From Candidatus Gastranaerophilales bacterium (GTDB lineage Bacteria > Cyanobacteriota > Vampirovibrionia > Gastranaerophilales > Gastranaerophilaceae): 52,173 nucleotides of DNA. How positions within the stretch are numbered: position 1 is the stretch's first letter; each line of letters starts with the position of its first letter. The position numbers and the translations under genes are program-made. Shown here in pieces: positions 1 to 6,957 of this stretch. Location: contig CAAFYU010000010.1 of the NCBI GenBank assembly GCA_900767135.1, forward strand, positions 1 through 52,173, written 5' to 3'. Under the pieces are notes generated by a model. That model searched no databases. It had not been told where the DNA came from and worked only from the letters and a program-made list of their open reading frames with translations.

Positions 1-120
1 CAGAATGACGTGAATATCAGCTATTTTCGTCATTCTGAGGCTCTCCTGAGCCGAAAGAATCCAGCTTATTGAATAATTTTCTCCGCGAGTGCCCCCTAAG
101 CTTTCAGAATGACGACTAAA
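1..120. repeat. Intergenic CGTCATTCTGAG-type inverted repeat
   Basis: A perfect 10-nt inverted pair, CAGAATGACG at 1-10 and CGTCATTCTG at 28-37, is followed by a second CAGAATGACG near 106-115. The unit thus appears as several facing copies of CGTCATTCTGAG. A related element lies at 28103-28161 after another terminator. The region carries no convincing gene. It looks like a dispersed palindromic intergenic element that could fold as RNA; its origin cannot be told from this window. Confidence 0.6.
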
Positions 121-199
121 GTAGTTGCTATTTTGGTAAAACAACTAGCCTGTAACTTTTCGCTCAACTGACAATTATTATTTCAAATTTATACCAAAC

Positions 200-232
200 A
201 AAAAGAACCCCGAAATTTCGGAGTTCTTTTTC
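200..232 (-). terminator. Intrinsic terminator after rpsG
   Basis: A near-perfect stem AAAAAGAACcCCGAAATTTCGG..GTTCTTTTT closes 23 nt after the rpsG stop. The flanking A and T runs make it potentially bidirectional. It ends the rpsL-rpsG transcript before any fusA or tuf gene. Confidence 0.85.
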
Positions 233-254
233 TAATATTATAAATAAAAATTTA

Positions 255-725
255 TTAATATCTGTAATGAGCGAAAGCTTTGTTAGCTTCAGCCATTTTG
301 TGAGTATCTTCACGTTTTTTGCAAGCAGAACCTGCACCGTTTGAAGCGTCAATCAATTCGTTAGTTAATTTGTCGATGAATGATTTACCGCCACGTTTTT
401 TAGCTGATTCAATCAACCAAGATGAAGCAAGAGCGAAACCTCTGTCTGCTTTAACTTCGATAGGTACTTGGTAAGTAGAACCACCGATACGTCTAGCTTT
501 AACTTCCAACAACGGAGTTGCGTTTGTCATAGCTTTTTGGAAAATATCCAATGATTTTTCGCCAGTTCTTTCTTCAATTCTGTTCAATGTAGCATAGAAG
601 ATTTTTTCAGCTAATGATTTTTTACCTCTTCTCATAATTCTGTTGATGAATTTAGAGATATCTACACTGTTATATACCGGATCTGCTAATGGAACTCGTT
701 TAGCTGGTTTAGAACGTCTTGACAT
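255..725 (-). CDS. rpsG: 30S ribosomal protein S7
   Basis: S7 is the primary assembly protein that binds the 3' domain of 16S rRNA and organises the head of the 30S subunit near the decoding site. The 156-residue length matches the family. The core is clear: a basic N terminus, the NRIMRRGKKSLAEKI helix near 28-42, the VKARRIGGSTYQVP beta-hairpin near 75-88, and the C-terminal ANKAFAHYRY. Its ATG overlaps the rpsL stop as TAATG, indicating translational coupling. Unlike the classical str operon, no fusA or tuf follows; a terminator comes next. Identification is secure. Confidence 0.97.
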   Translation of the reverse strand: MSRRSKPAKRVPLADPVYNSVDISKFINRIMRRGKKSLAEKIFYATLNRIEERTGEKSLDIFQKAMTNATPLLEVKARRIGGSTYQVPIEVKADRGFALASSWLIESAKKRGGKSFIDKLTNELIDASNGAGSACKKREDTHKMAEANKAFAHYRY

Positions 726-1111
726 TACTTCTTACCTCCTTTAGCATTTTTCTTAGCACCGTATTTAGATCTGCTTTGAGCTCTGTTTGCAACACCAGCA
801 GTATCCAATGTGCCTCTAACGATGTGATAACGAACACCTGGAAGGTCTTTTACCCTACCACCTCTGATTAGAACAACACTGTGTTCTTGTAGGTTGTGAC
901 CGATACCTGGAATATATGAAGTAACTTCAAATCCGTTTGTTAATCTAACCCTTGCAACTTTTCTTAAAGCTGAGTTCGGTTTTTTAGGGGTTGTTGTATA
1001 AACCCTTGTACAAACTCCACGTCTTTGAGGACAATTCATCAAAGCTGGAGATTTTGTTTTGTCTGTAAGCTTTTTACGTTCGCTACGTACAAGCTGGTTA
1101 ATTGTAGGCAT
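725..1111 (-). CDS. rpsL: 30S ribosomal protein S12
   Basis: S12 sits at the decoding centre and monitors codon-anticodon geometry. The 128 residues include TTTPKKPNSALRK (39-51) and the conserved RGGRVKDLPGVRYH block, including the Asp that is the usual beta-methylthiolation site. Lys43 and the Lys of RVKD are the wild-type residues, so no classical streptomycin-resistance substitution is visible. The start is fixed by AAAGGAGA 7 nt before the ATG. The gene is first in the operon, behind a long leader and a good promoter at 1303-1331. Confidence 0.97.
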   Translation of the reverse strand: MPTINQLVRSERKKLTDKTKSPALMNCPQRRGVCTRVYTTTPKKPNSALRKVARVRLTNGFEVTSYIPGIGHNLQEHSVVLIRGGRVKDLPGVRYHIVRGTLDTAGVANRAQSRSKYGAKKNAKGGKK

Positions 1112-1296
1112 TTAATTTCTCCTTTTATTTTTCTACCATGCGGCAAAACCATATTCTGAAACCCTTACGCATTCCGATTATGATGGGACCACCGATTTTT
1201 CGTTCCTACAAACGTTTTCAACGCCTGTACTCAGAAACTTCCTACGTCCTATTTTTGCCTAACTGACACATTTCAGCACGAAAATTCAGCCAGTAT
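1112..1296 (-). promoter_or_regulatory. Long 5' leader of rpsL-rpsG
   Basis: If transcription starts about 7 nt after the -10 box at 1303-1308, the rpsL mRNA has a leader of roughly 185 nt with no ORF of note. It contains GTAGGAA twice and distant GGCAAAA and TTTTGCC segments that could pair over about 100 nt. This is compatible with a structured, possibly autoregulatory ribosomal-protein leader. The structure was not computed, and it resembles no named leader that I recognise. Confidence 0.4.
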
Positions 1297-1302
1297 AAGT
1301 TT

Positions 1303-1331
1303 ATTAAACAATGGTAAAGCACAATTGTCAA
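1303..1331 (-). promoter_or_regulatory. Promoter of rpsL-rpsG
   Basis: On the minus strand TTGACA (1331-1326) is a perfect -35, followed after exactly 17 nt by TTTAAT (1308-1303). It is back to back with the plus-strand promoter at 1338-1366, with only 6 bp between the two -35 boxes. Confidence 0.75.
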
Positions 1332-1337
1332 CTAATA

Positions 1338-1366
1338 TTGCAATTATGTTAAAAATATTGTATAAT
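1338..1366 (+). promoter_or_regulatory. Promoter of the membrane-anchored protein gene
   Basis: TTGCAA (1338-1343), a 17-nt spacer and a perfect TATAAT (1361-1366). The predicted start near 1373 gives a leader of about 12 nt that is just the Shine-Dalgarno GGAGAG and spacer. Confidence 0.75.
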
Positions 1367-1384
1367 TTCGTCGGAGAGAGCATT

Positions 1385-2038
1385 ATGAAAAAACAATTGA
1401 AAGACAAATTAGTTGAGATTACAAGTTTTGTTATTTGTTTGGCGGTTATTTATATAGTTGCCCTAAACACAGGGTATTTAAAAAATATTCCGACAATAGA
1501 TTTTGACTTGGCTTTTGCTCAAATAAAAGGAGTTTTTAATGGGGAATTAAAAACAGATACAGCTCCATCTTCATCAGGAAACAAAAGAGATGTTCAAAAA
1601 GTTAACGGTTATCAGCCAAACAGGATTCCTGATTCAGTTTTAAGAGGTGCTCAATATTCGGGAACTTGGGCTAATATGTTTAATTCTTCGCATAAAGTAA
1701 TTTTTTATATTTATGATAAAAACTCATCTGATTTTAATATTAAAGTTCAAAATTACGTATTTAATGAAAATTTAAATTATGCATTAAAGTCTTACGAACA
1801 GGAAGAATACAACAACATAAGAGTCGGATTAAGCGGGCCTGCAAAAATGTGTAACAGCATTGAAGAATGTAACCGACAACGACAAAATGCAGCAGATTAT
1901 TCATCAGTTGCAGCCTTTTTAAAAATGTGTGGCAAGACAATGTGTATAATTAATCCGCCGAAAAGACAATTTATCAGATTGAATTCAAAAAATTCTTCTG
2001 ATGCAATTCAAATGCTAAATTTACTGAAAAACTGGTAA
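1385..2038 (+). CDS. Membrane-anchored protein with possible thioredoxin-like domain
   Basis: I do not recognise the family. The start is ATG 1385: GGAGAGAG lies 4 nt upstream, and a TTG 60 nt earlier sits inside the promoter region. The 217-residue product has a basic N terminus, one membrane helix (about residues 12-30), a Ser/Asn-rich linker and a soluble domain. That domain begins with a strand HKVIFYIY and ends with a strand-strand-helix containing CGKTMCIINPPKRQFIRL and a final LLKNW helix. This order, with paired Cys residues, recalls a thioredoxin-like fold facing the periplasm, but no canonical CxxC is present. Function unknown. Confidence 0.75.
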   Translation: MKKQLKDKLVEITSFVICLAVIYIVALNTGYLKNIPTIDFDLAFAQIKGVFNGELKTDTAPSSSGNKRDVQKVNGYQPNRIPDSVLRGAQYSGTWANMFNSSHKVIFYIYDKNSSDFNIKVQNYVFNENLNYALKSYEQEEYNNIRVGLSGPAKMCNSIEECNRQRQNAADYSSVAAFLKMCGKTMCIINPPKRQFIRLNSKNSSDAIQMLNLLKNW

Positions 2039-2057
2039 TATTTTATATATTCAAGTC

Positions 2058-2086
2058 TTGATTAGCTTTAAAAATAATGTTATAAT
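2058..2086 (+). promoter_or_regulatory. Promoter of the histidine-phosphatase-like gene
   Basis: TTGATT (2058-2063), 17-nt spacer, TATAAT (2081-2086). The predicted start lies near 2093, about 23 nt before the ATG, leaving room for the AGGAT ribosome-binding site. Confidence 0.7.
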
Positions 2087-2115
2087 AAAAAAACACAAAC
2101 AGATAGGATAAAAAT

Positions 2116-2742
2116 ATGTATTATGATAGAAAATGTAAAATAACTTTTATATGCAACGGAGCTACAATTTTTAGTGAAGACGACAGATTTTCAGATTCAG
2201 AAGCTTATCCGCCGTTAAGTGATACAGGCATAGATGAGATGGAAAAAATCTGTGGGTATTTAAAATACAGAGCAATAAAAAATGATAAAATTTATACATC
2301 TCCTGCAACAAGATCAATTCAATCAGCAGGAATGATATCAAAGTTGTTTAAACAAGATTTTGAAATAATCGAAGACTTACGCCCTAGAAAATGCGGGAGT
2401 TTTAATAATTTGACATTTGAGCAGGTTTACGAAACTTCACCTGAGGCAATGGAAACTCTGATTAATTCTCCTGAGACACCAGTTCCTTCTGATGCTGAAA
2501 GTATGACAGACTTTATTAATCGTGTAGGAGAAACATTAAATAGAGTAATCGAAGAAAATATAGGAAATCGTATTATTATTGTAACTCACAAAGACATAAT
2601 TAAAGCGGCGATAGTATCTGCTTTGAAGATGCCACACAGTTCATTACATAGAATTTATATAAAATCAGGCAGTGCGACTCAAATAAGCTATTTTGAAAGA
2701 TGGGCAAGTTTAGTTTATTGCGACTACACCCCAATGAAATAA
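2116..2742 (+). CDS. Histidine-phosphatase (PGM-like) fold, catalytic His lost
   Basis: The 208 residues follow the phosphoglycerate-mutase/histidine-phosphatase layout: first strand, an LSDTGIDEME segment like the usual LsxxGxxQA, YTSPATRSIQSA like the family's SPlxRaxqTA, a G-x-[FW]-x-x-L/T region, and late VTHKDIIKAAI matching the second catalytic His block. The N-terminal motif, normally RHG, reads CNG (13-15), so the phospho-accepting His is Asn and its Arg partner is Cys. The acid of the E-x-x-G-x-W-E-G block is also gone. By family knowledge this should be inactive as a phosphatase, so a binding or regulatory role is more likely. It has its own promoter and stands alone. Confidence 0.8.
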   Translation: MYYDRKCKITFICNGATIFSEDDRFSDSEAYPPLSDTGIDEMEKICGYLKYRAIKNDKIYTSPATRSIQSAGMISKLFKQDFEIIEDLRPRKCGSFNNLTFEQVYETSPEAMETLINSPETPVPSDAESMTDFINRVGETLNRVIEENIGNRIIIVTHKDIIKAAIVSALKMPHSSLHRIYIKSGSATQISYFERWASLVYCDYTPMK

Positions 2743-2821
2743 TCTAAAAAAGGTGCTGTACTAATCAAACAAATATCTATTAACCTTTAAAATAGGCAGA
2801 ATCACACGAGTTAATTGCAAA

Positions 2822-3454
2822 TTATTCTAATTCAATATCATGTAAGTCTGTTCCGCCCGTTTTTATGAGTTTATACTTATCTGCAATTTTTTCAACAGCT
2901 TCTGCTGTGTGGAATTTAATTATCCCTCTGTGGCGTCGGTATGGATAATAAACTTCTATACCGTCTAGTCCATAAGATATTAATTTTTTCACAAATTTAT
3001 CTAAGCTTATTGCCCAACAACAAGCAGGGTGTGCGAGAACAGCAATTCCTCCTGCGTCATGTATTGCTTTAATAAGTTTTTTTATATCACGTTTTGCAAA
3101 AATTCGAACAATATCGAGCTCGGTTTCTTTTTTGTTTTTTGCACAAAAAGCTTGTAATTCCTCATTATTAACATCAATTCCATAAGCCAAAAGGTGCATA
3201 AATACATAACCGCACCAAACATCAAACTCAATTCCGGTCATTAAAATATCATCACAAATCTGTTTATGTGCTTCAAGCGTATTATGGTCGCAAATCGCAA
3301 TTTTTTGGTATCCTTTTTCTTTGGCTTGGCGAATTATATCAAACGCATCTGCTTTTCCGTCTGAAAAAGTCGTGTGTATGTGCAAATTTACTTTGTTATT
3401 TTCAAAATCTTCTTTGGTAAAATTTTTGATTTCATCTTGATAAAGACTTCTCAC
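2822..3454 (-). CDS. PHP-domain metal-dependent phosphoesterase
   Basis: PHP proteins are metal-dependent phosphoesterases related to the DNA polymerase III PHP domain and to RNase AM/TrpH-type enzymes. Visible motifs in order are HIHTTFSDG (25-33), AICDHNT, VLAHPACC and the terminal GGTDLHD, which together supply most of the trinuclear metal ligands. At 210 residues it is shorter than the usual 270-290 of TrpH-like enzymes, mainly through a reduced middle. The start appears to be GTG 3454, and both this codon and the purine-rich stretch before it belong to a GTGAAAA-type repeat. Substrate unknown: nucleotide phosphates or short RNA 5' ends are typical. Confidence 0.85.
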   Translation of the reverse strand: MRSLYQDEIKNFTKEDFENNKVNLHIHTTFSDGKADAFDIIRQAKEKGYQKIAICDHNTLEAHKQICDDILMTGIEFDVWCGYVFMHLLAYGIDVNNEELQAFCAKNKKETELDIVRIFAKRDIKKLIKAIHDAGGIAVLAHPACCWAISLDKFVKKLISYGLDGIEVYYPYRRHRGIIKFHTAEAVEKIADKYKLIKTGGTDLHDIELE

Positions 3455-3477
3455 TTTTCACCTTTCACTTTTCACTT
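3452..3477. repeat. TTTTCAC heptamer repeat
   Basis: Read on plus this is CTTTTCACcTTTCACTTTTCACTT, a short tandem of a TTTTCAC heptamer. Its reverse complement, GTGAAAA, provides the GTG start and the purine-rich upstream of the PHP gene. The same heptamer builds both arms of the element at 29839-29952. Confidence 0.6.
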
Positions 3478-3521
3478 AAATATGTTTGTACTAAAATAAT
3501 TATACGATAAAAAGGAGAGAT

Positions 3522-4523
3522 ATGTCTAAAAAAAGTATTTGGCTTGTATTTTTTGAAGGTTTGAAAATTTATGTGTTAAATATTCATAAATTCTTGTTAT
3601 ATATGGCTTTCCCTGTTTTGGGACAACTGGTTGGGCTATTCTTAATATTTGGATTGACTTTTTGGTTTACTCAAAATATCCAAGAAATAGCAGTTAAATA
3701 TCCTGCATTAAGCGATATTTCAACAATGATTACATTAATTGTTGTTGCGGTTGTTCCGGGGCTTTTAATTTTAGTTAAAGCTTTTTGGGATTACCTAGTT
3801 GCGTTTGTAGCTCTTAACTCAATGACGGAAGGATATATGAATACAGGGCGAGTTTACGATTTTCGAGCACATAATAGTGTAGCAACGCAAAAAATCTTTT
3901 CTTTTATAATTATTTGGTTTTTAATCAGTATTATGTCTATAATCAGTATAATTCCTCTGTTTACAATAATTGGAGCTATTTTATTTGTATATTGCTGTTT
4001 AGTTTTTCAAGTTTTTACATTTGAAAACGGACTTTCTCCTGTCGGGTATTTTAAACGTAGTTTATATCTTGTAAAAGGGAATTTTGGCAAAACTTTTTCA
4101 TTAATGGCTATTCTCACTGTTTTAACATATTGCCTTTTTGTTCAAGGTTTTGGAGTTTTATTCGATGCCTTCAATTGGACGCAAGGTTTAGAAAAAATGT
4201 TTGAAGCTTGGGCGTTAACGCTTCCGCTAGAATTGGTTGAAGGCTTTGGAGTAACTCCGAGTCTTGTCGGTACAGTGTTGGTTAAATCAATGCTTTCATT
4301 TATTGTAATTGGATTTACGATGCCTTTGAGAAGTATTTGTTGGACTTTGTGGTACAATTGCCTTGCGGAAGACGATAAACCAGTCGTTAAAAAACCTCGT
4401 AAACGAACCGTAAAAAAATCACGTGGTGAATCAAAAGAGGTTGCAAAGACTTTTAAGATAGAAAAACGAGGAATTGATCCCGAAATTATAAGACGAGCTA
4501 GATTGGAAGACGACGAGTATTAA
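3522..4523 (+). CDS. Polytopic inner-membrane protein with basic C-terminal tail
   Basis: Family not recognised with certainty. About six hydrophobic segments are visible (near residues 20-50, 65-95, 125-165, 190-210, 255-275). The ends of the membrane part, FKRSLYLVKGNFGKTF and PLRSICWTLWYNCL, recall the DUF975 / glycerophosphodiesterase-membrane-domain type of multi-pass proteins. The last 50 residues form a highly charged Lys/Arg-rich cytoplasmic tail. AAAGGAGAG precedes the ATG. It is first in a tight run with a zinc-ribbon gene (1-nt gap) and rph. Confidence 0.8.
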   Translation: MSKKSIWLVFFEGLKIYVLNIHKFLLYMAFPVLGQLVGLFLIFGLTFWFTQNIQEIAVKYPALSDISTMITLIVVAVVPGLLILVKAFWDYLVAFVALNSMTEGYMNTGRVYDFRAHNSVATQKIFSFIIIWFLISIMSIISIIPLFTIIGAILFVYCCLVFQVFTFENGLSPVGYFKRSLYLVKGNFGKTFSLMAILTVLTYCLFVQGFGVLFDAFNWTQGLEKMFEAWALTLPLELVEGFGVTPSLVGTVLVKSMLSFIVIGFTMPLRSICWTLWYNCLAEDDKPVVKKPRKRTVKKSRGESKEVAKTFKIEKRGIDPEIIRRARLEDDEY

Positions 4524-4524
4524 T

Positions 4525-4749
4525 ATGTTTATATGTAAAAATTGTAAATCAGTTGATAAGTTTGAATTGATGTTTTCTCCTGAATATAGAGGAGAGAAGA
4601 ATTTTGCACAAGAATACAATAAAGATGGTGAAATAGAAATCACTGTTGACGGATATAGGTTTGTTCCTGATTTACAATTTATGAATGAGCATGCTGTATG
4701 CAAATATTGCGGACAAATTTATATGTGGGATTATGAAGGGAGAAAATAA
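4525..4749 (+). CDS. Small zinc-ribbon protein
   Basis: A 74-residue protein with CKNC at 4-7 and CKYC near 59-62, an arrangement that predicts one zinc ribbon closing the ends of a small beta-rich domain. No known family assigned. It lies 1 nt after the membrane protein gene, and its stop overlaps the rph start as TAATG, so it is very likely cotranslated with rph. A link to RNA metabolism is plausible from position only. Confidence 0.75.
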   Translation: MFICKNCKSVDKFELMFSPEYRGEKNFAQEYNKDGEIEITVDGYRFVPDLQFMNEHAVCKYCGQIYMWDYEGRK

Positions 4750-5453
4750 TGAAAAGAGAAGGAAGAGCTAATAACGAAACTCGAGAAATTCGTTTTATAA
4801 AAGATTTTACCAAACATGCATTGGGTTCTGTTTTGGTAGAGTTTGGTGATACAAGAGTTTTAACAACTGCTTCTGTTGAAGAAACTAAACCAAAATGGAT
4901 GGACAAAGAAGATAAAAGAGGTTGGGTGACAGCGGAATACTCGCTTTTGCCATCAGCACCTAACACAAGATGTCAAAGAGAAAGAACTAAAATTTCAGGC
5001 AGAACACAAGAAATTCAACGACTTATCGGAAGAAGTCTTCGAGCTTGTATTGATTTAGAAAAAATTCCAGAACTTACAATTACAATTGATGCAGATGTTT
5101 TGCAAGCTGACGGGGGAACAAGAACGGCAAGTATTTGTGGCGGATTTTTAGCACTAAAAATTGCTGTTGAAAAGTTATTAAAAGAAGGGAAAATCAAAGA
5201 AAATCCTATTATTGAACCAATTGGTGCGATATCAGCTGGAATCGTTGATGGAGAAGTTCGTCTAGATTTGGACTATATAGAAGATTCGCATGCTCAAGTT
5301 GATAGTAACATTGTCTTAACAAAAAGCGGGAAAATCATAGAATTTCAAACGACTGCTGAGGGAGCACCTTACGAGCAATCTCAAATGATAGAAATATTTA
5401 ATGTCGCTCAACATGGCATAAAAAATATAGTTGATATGTACGAAAAAATTTAG
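4749..5453 (+). CDS. rph: Ribonuclease PH
   Basis: RNase PH trims tRNA 3' ends by phosphorolysis as a hexamer. The 234 residues show the family blocks: GSVLVEFGDTRVLTTASVEE, RGWVTAEYSLLP, GRTQEIQRLIGRSLRA and DADVLQADGGTRTASICGG, followed by the AISAGIVDGEVRLDLDYIED metal/phosphate region. Length is normal. The ATG overlaps the preceding stop. The usual partner rdgB does not follow; instead a promoter for the next gene lies in the last codons. Confidence 0.95.
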   Translation: MKREGRANNETREIRFIKDFTKHALGSVLVEFGDTRVLTTASVEETKPKWMDKEDKRGWVTAEYSLLPSAPNTRCQRERTKISGRTQEIQRLIGRSLRACIDLEKIPELTITIDADVLQADGGTRTASICGGFLALKIAVEKLLKEGKIKENPIIEPIGAISAGIVDGEVRLDLDYIEDSHAQVDSNIVLTKSGKIIEFQTTAEGAPYEQSQMIEIFNVAQHGIKNIVDMYEKI

Positions 5454-5459
5454 TATAAT
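5431..5459 (+). promoter_or_regulatory. Promoter of the Lys/Gln-rich secreted protein pair
   Basis: TTGATA (5431-5436), 17 nt, TATAAT (5454-5459). The -35 and spacer lie inside the 3' end of rph, and the spacer contains its stop codon. The predicted start near 5466 is followed by GAAGGAGG before ATG 5489. Confidence 0.75.
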
Positions 5460-5488
5460 AAGACAAAATTATGAAGGAGGTTTTAAAT

Positions 5489-5857
5489 ATGAAAAAATTA
5501 TTAATTGCCACACTATCTTTGGTTATGATTTCATCAGCAGCAATGGCTGCAACAACAAATTCTAATACAACTCAAACGACTTACACTGAGCAGTTTATTC
5601 AAAAACATACTCAAAAAATTACTGATGCTGAAAAGAGATTGCAAGAAAAACAAAAAGCAAATGAAGATGCTTGGGCTAAAAAACAAGAACAATTCAAGAA
5701 AGACGCTCAAGCAAGAGAAAATGCTCGTTTGAAACAACAACAAGAATGGAAAAACAAAATTGAAGCTCAAAAGAAAGCAAATGAAGAAGCTTCAAAGGCA
5801 AGACAAAAGAAATTGCAAGAAAAGAAAGATTTGTTTAATAAATTAATTTCAGAATAG
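5489..5857 (+). CDS. Secreted Lys/Gln-rich coiled-coil protein
   Basis: The start is ATG 5489, behind GAAGGAGG. It opens with a signal peptide MKKLLIATLSLVMISSAAMA, probably cut after AMA. The mature 100 residues are almost entirely charged, rich in Lys, Gln, Glu and Ala, with a heptad-like pattern predicting one long helix or coiled coil. It ends KDLFNKLISE, resembling the end of the next gene product. No family recognised; periplasmic localisation is inferred. Confidence 0.8.
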   Translation: MKKLLIATLSLVMISSAAMAATTNSNTTQTTYTEQFIQKHTQKITDAEKRLQEKQKANEDAWAKKQEQFKKDAQARENARLKQQQEWKNKIEAQKKANEEASKARQKKLQEKKDLFNKLISE

Positions 5858-5866
5858 GAGAAAATT

Positions 5867-6190
5867 ATGAAAAAGAAATTAGCTACATTAATGGCAGTAA
5901 TGGTTATGACAATGATGACAGTTTCTGCTGCTGAAACACAAGGTCCTGTTTCAAGATGGTTAGATAATCTTACCGGAAAAGTTGCGAAAAAAGAACAATC
6001 AGTGAACCAAAAATCACAAAAAGAACAACAAAAAATTGCGGCAAAGAAAAAAGCCCAACAAGAAAAAGTGGCTAAACAAAAAGCAAAAGCTCAGCAAAAG
6101 AAATTAGAAAACCAGAAAAAAGCAGCAGAACACAAACAAAAAGTTCAAACTAAGAAAAAACAACTAAAAGATTTGTTTACAATCAACTAA
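5867..6190 (+). CDS. Secreted Lys/Gln-rich coiled-coil protein, paralogue
   Basis: 107 residues with a signal peptide (cleavage likely after VSA near residue 20), a short spacer with SRWLDNLTGK, then a Lys/Gln/Ala-rich helix ending KKKQLKDLFTIN. The architecture and the KDLF ending match the upstream gene, so the two look like diverged tandem duplicates. AGGAGAAAATT precedes the ATG, 9 nt after the first gene. Very basic, so binding to a polyanion such as nucleic acid or an envelope polymer is conceivable but not shown. Confidence 0.8.
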   Translation: MKKKLATLMAVMVMTMMTVSAAETQGPVSRWLDNLTGKVAKKEQSVNQKSQKEQQKIAAKKKAQQEKVAKQKAKAQQKKLENQKKAAEHKQKVQTKKKQLKDLFTIN

Positions 6191-6200
6191 TAAGACTTAA

Positions 6201-6228
6201 AAAGGCTTCCTGAAAAGGAAGCCTTTAC
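6201..6228 (+). terminator. Terminator after the Lys/Gln-rich pair
   Basis: Stem GGCTTCC / GGAAGCC with a tgaaaa loop, flanked by AAA and TTT, 11 nt after the stop. Confidence 0.85.
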
Positions 6229-6249
6229 TTTGTTTTTAATTAATTATAA

Positions 6250-6810
6250 TTATCTCCAATAATCTTTTTCAATTGGATCTTCTTTTAAAATTCTTTGTTC
6301 AGTTGCCTGTTGTTTTGCGTTTAAATCGGCTAATTTTTCTTTTAGAGTAGCTATTCTCTGTTGTGAATTGTTTGCTAGTGTTTGGTTTGTACGCGTAGGA
6401 GATCCAGTTTGGGCTCTGAATAATGTCAAATTTGCACTTTTTAAATTTCTGTCAATTTCAGCGATTTGTTTATTGGTTTTTTCTGCTAATTTGCCTATTT
6501 TAAACACTTTAGCAAGAGATTTTGCTACTTGTTCTGGCGTGTGAGTTTTGCAAAATCTTTTGAAATCTCCGAAGTTAAGCATAAAACCAGTATCTTCTCC
6601 ATTAGTAAGGAATATTGCACCTTTAAAAGTTTTTCCGGTATCACCTATTTCGATTGCAGGGTTTGCGACTTCAAAAACATCATTTTTATAGTGCTGCGTA
6701 ATTGATTCAAATTTATTTATAATTTTTTCTCCATTCGGTATGCAACCCAAGTTTGCTCTTAATTTTGCTTGAAAAGCCGGTTGTTGTTGATTGTTAATAG
6801 TTGATAACAT
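6250..6810 (-). CDS. Orphan protein with N-terminal FxA motif
   Basis: 186 residues with no recognised family. The N terminus is a short Asn/Gln-rich segment followed by PAFQAKL, resembling the F-x-[G/A] signature of the products at 9825-10157 and 42643-43617. A middle alpha/beta part (about 25-95) contains KGAIFLTNGEDTGFMLNFGDF. The C-terminal 80 residues are a predicted coiled coil (EKLADLNAKQQATEQRIL). No signal peptide. AAGGAGAA precedes the ATG. Confidence 0.7.
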   Translation of the reverse strand: MLSTINNQQQPAFQAKLRANLGCIPNGEKIINKFESITQHYKNDVFEVANPAIEIGDTGKTFKGAIFLTNGEDTGFMLNFGDFKRFCKTHTPEQVAKSLAKVFKIGKLAEKTNKQIAEIDRNLKSANLTLFRAQTGSPTRTNQTLANNSQQRIATLKEKLADLNAKQQATEQRILKEDPIEKDYWR

Positions 6811-6821
6811 TAAATTCTCCT

Positions 6822-6850
6822 TTTATAGTGCCTACATTACATTCTAACAA
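6822..6850 (-). promoter_or_regulatory. Promoter-like pair upstream of the FxA orphan
   Basis: Minus strand TTGTTA (6850-6845), 17 nt, TATAAA (6827-6822). The -10 is only 11 nt from the ATG and touches the AAGGAG ribosome-binding site. The true start may therefore lie further upstream, or the transcript has a very short leader. Confidence 0.45.
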
Positions 6851-6899
6851 ATGTAAAAATTTTATTTGCTAGTATTTAACGAAATATTAAGACAAATTT

Positions 6900-6928
6900 T
6901 TGCATTAATCTGCCGTCTGTGCTAAAAT
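6900..6928 (+). promoter_or_regulatory. Promoter of acetolactate synthase
   Basis: TTGCAT (6900-6905), 17 nt, TAAAAT (6923-6928). A conserved-looking AT-rich motif (6875-6900) ends exactly at the -35. The predicted start near 6935 excludes an upstream in-frame GTG at 6919. Confidence 0.65.
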
Positions 6929-6957
6929 TTCTTTATAAAATGTATGGAGTTGGTTTT

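Noticed and set aside
164..352. 62-codon minus-strand frame overlapping the end of rpsG and its terminator
   Set aside because: It runs through a strong terminator, overlaps rpsG and has no supporting signal.
725..1111. Streptomycin-resistance substitutions in S12
   Set aside because: Lys43 and the Lys of RVKDLPG are the wild-type residues.
1325..1384. Upstream TTG start for the membrane-anchored protein
   Set aside because: It lies within the -35/-10 region of a very good promoter; ATG 1385 has GGAGAG.
3452..3477. CRISPR-like array from the TTTTCAC repeats
   Set aside because: Units are 7 nt, directly adjacent, with no spacers; a simple heptamer repeat.
5534..5770. Minus-strand Phe/Leu-rich frame inside the Lys/Gln-rich secreted gene
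   Set aside because: It is the complement of a Lys/Gln-rich coding stretch; no start context and no promoter.
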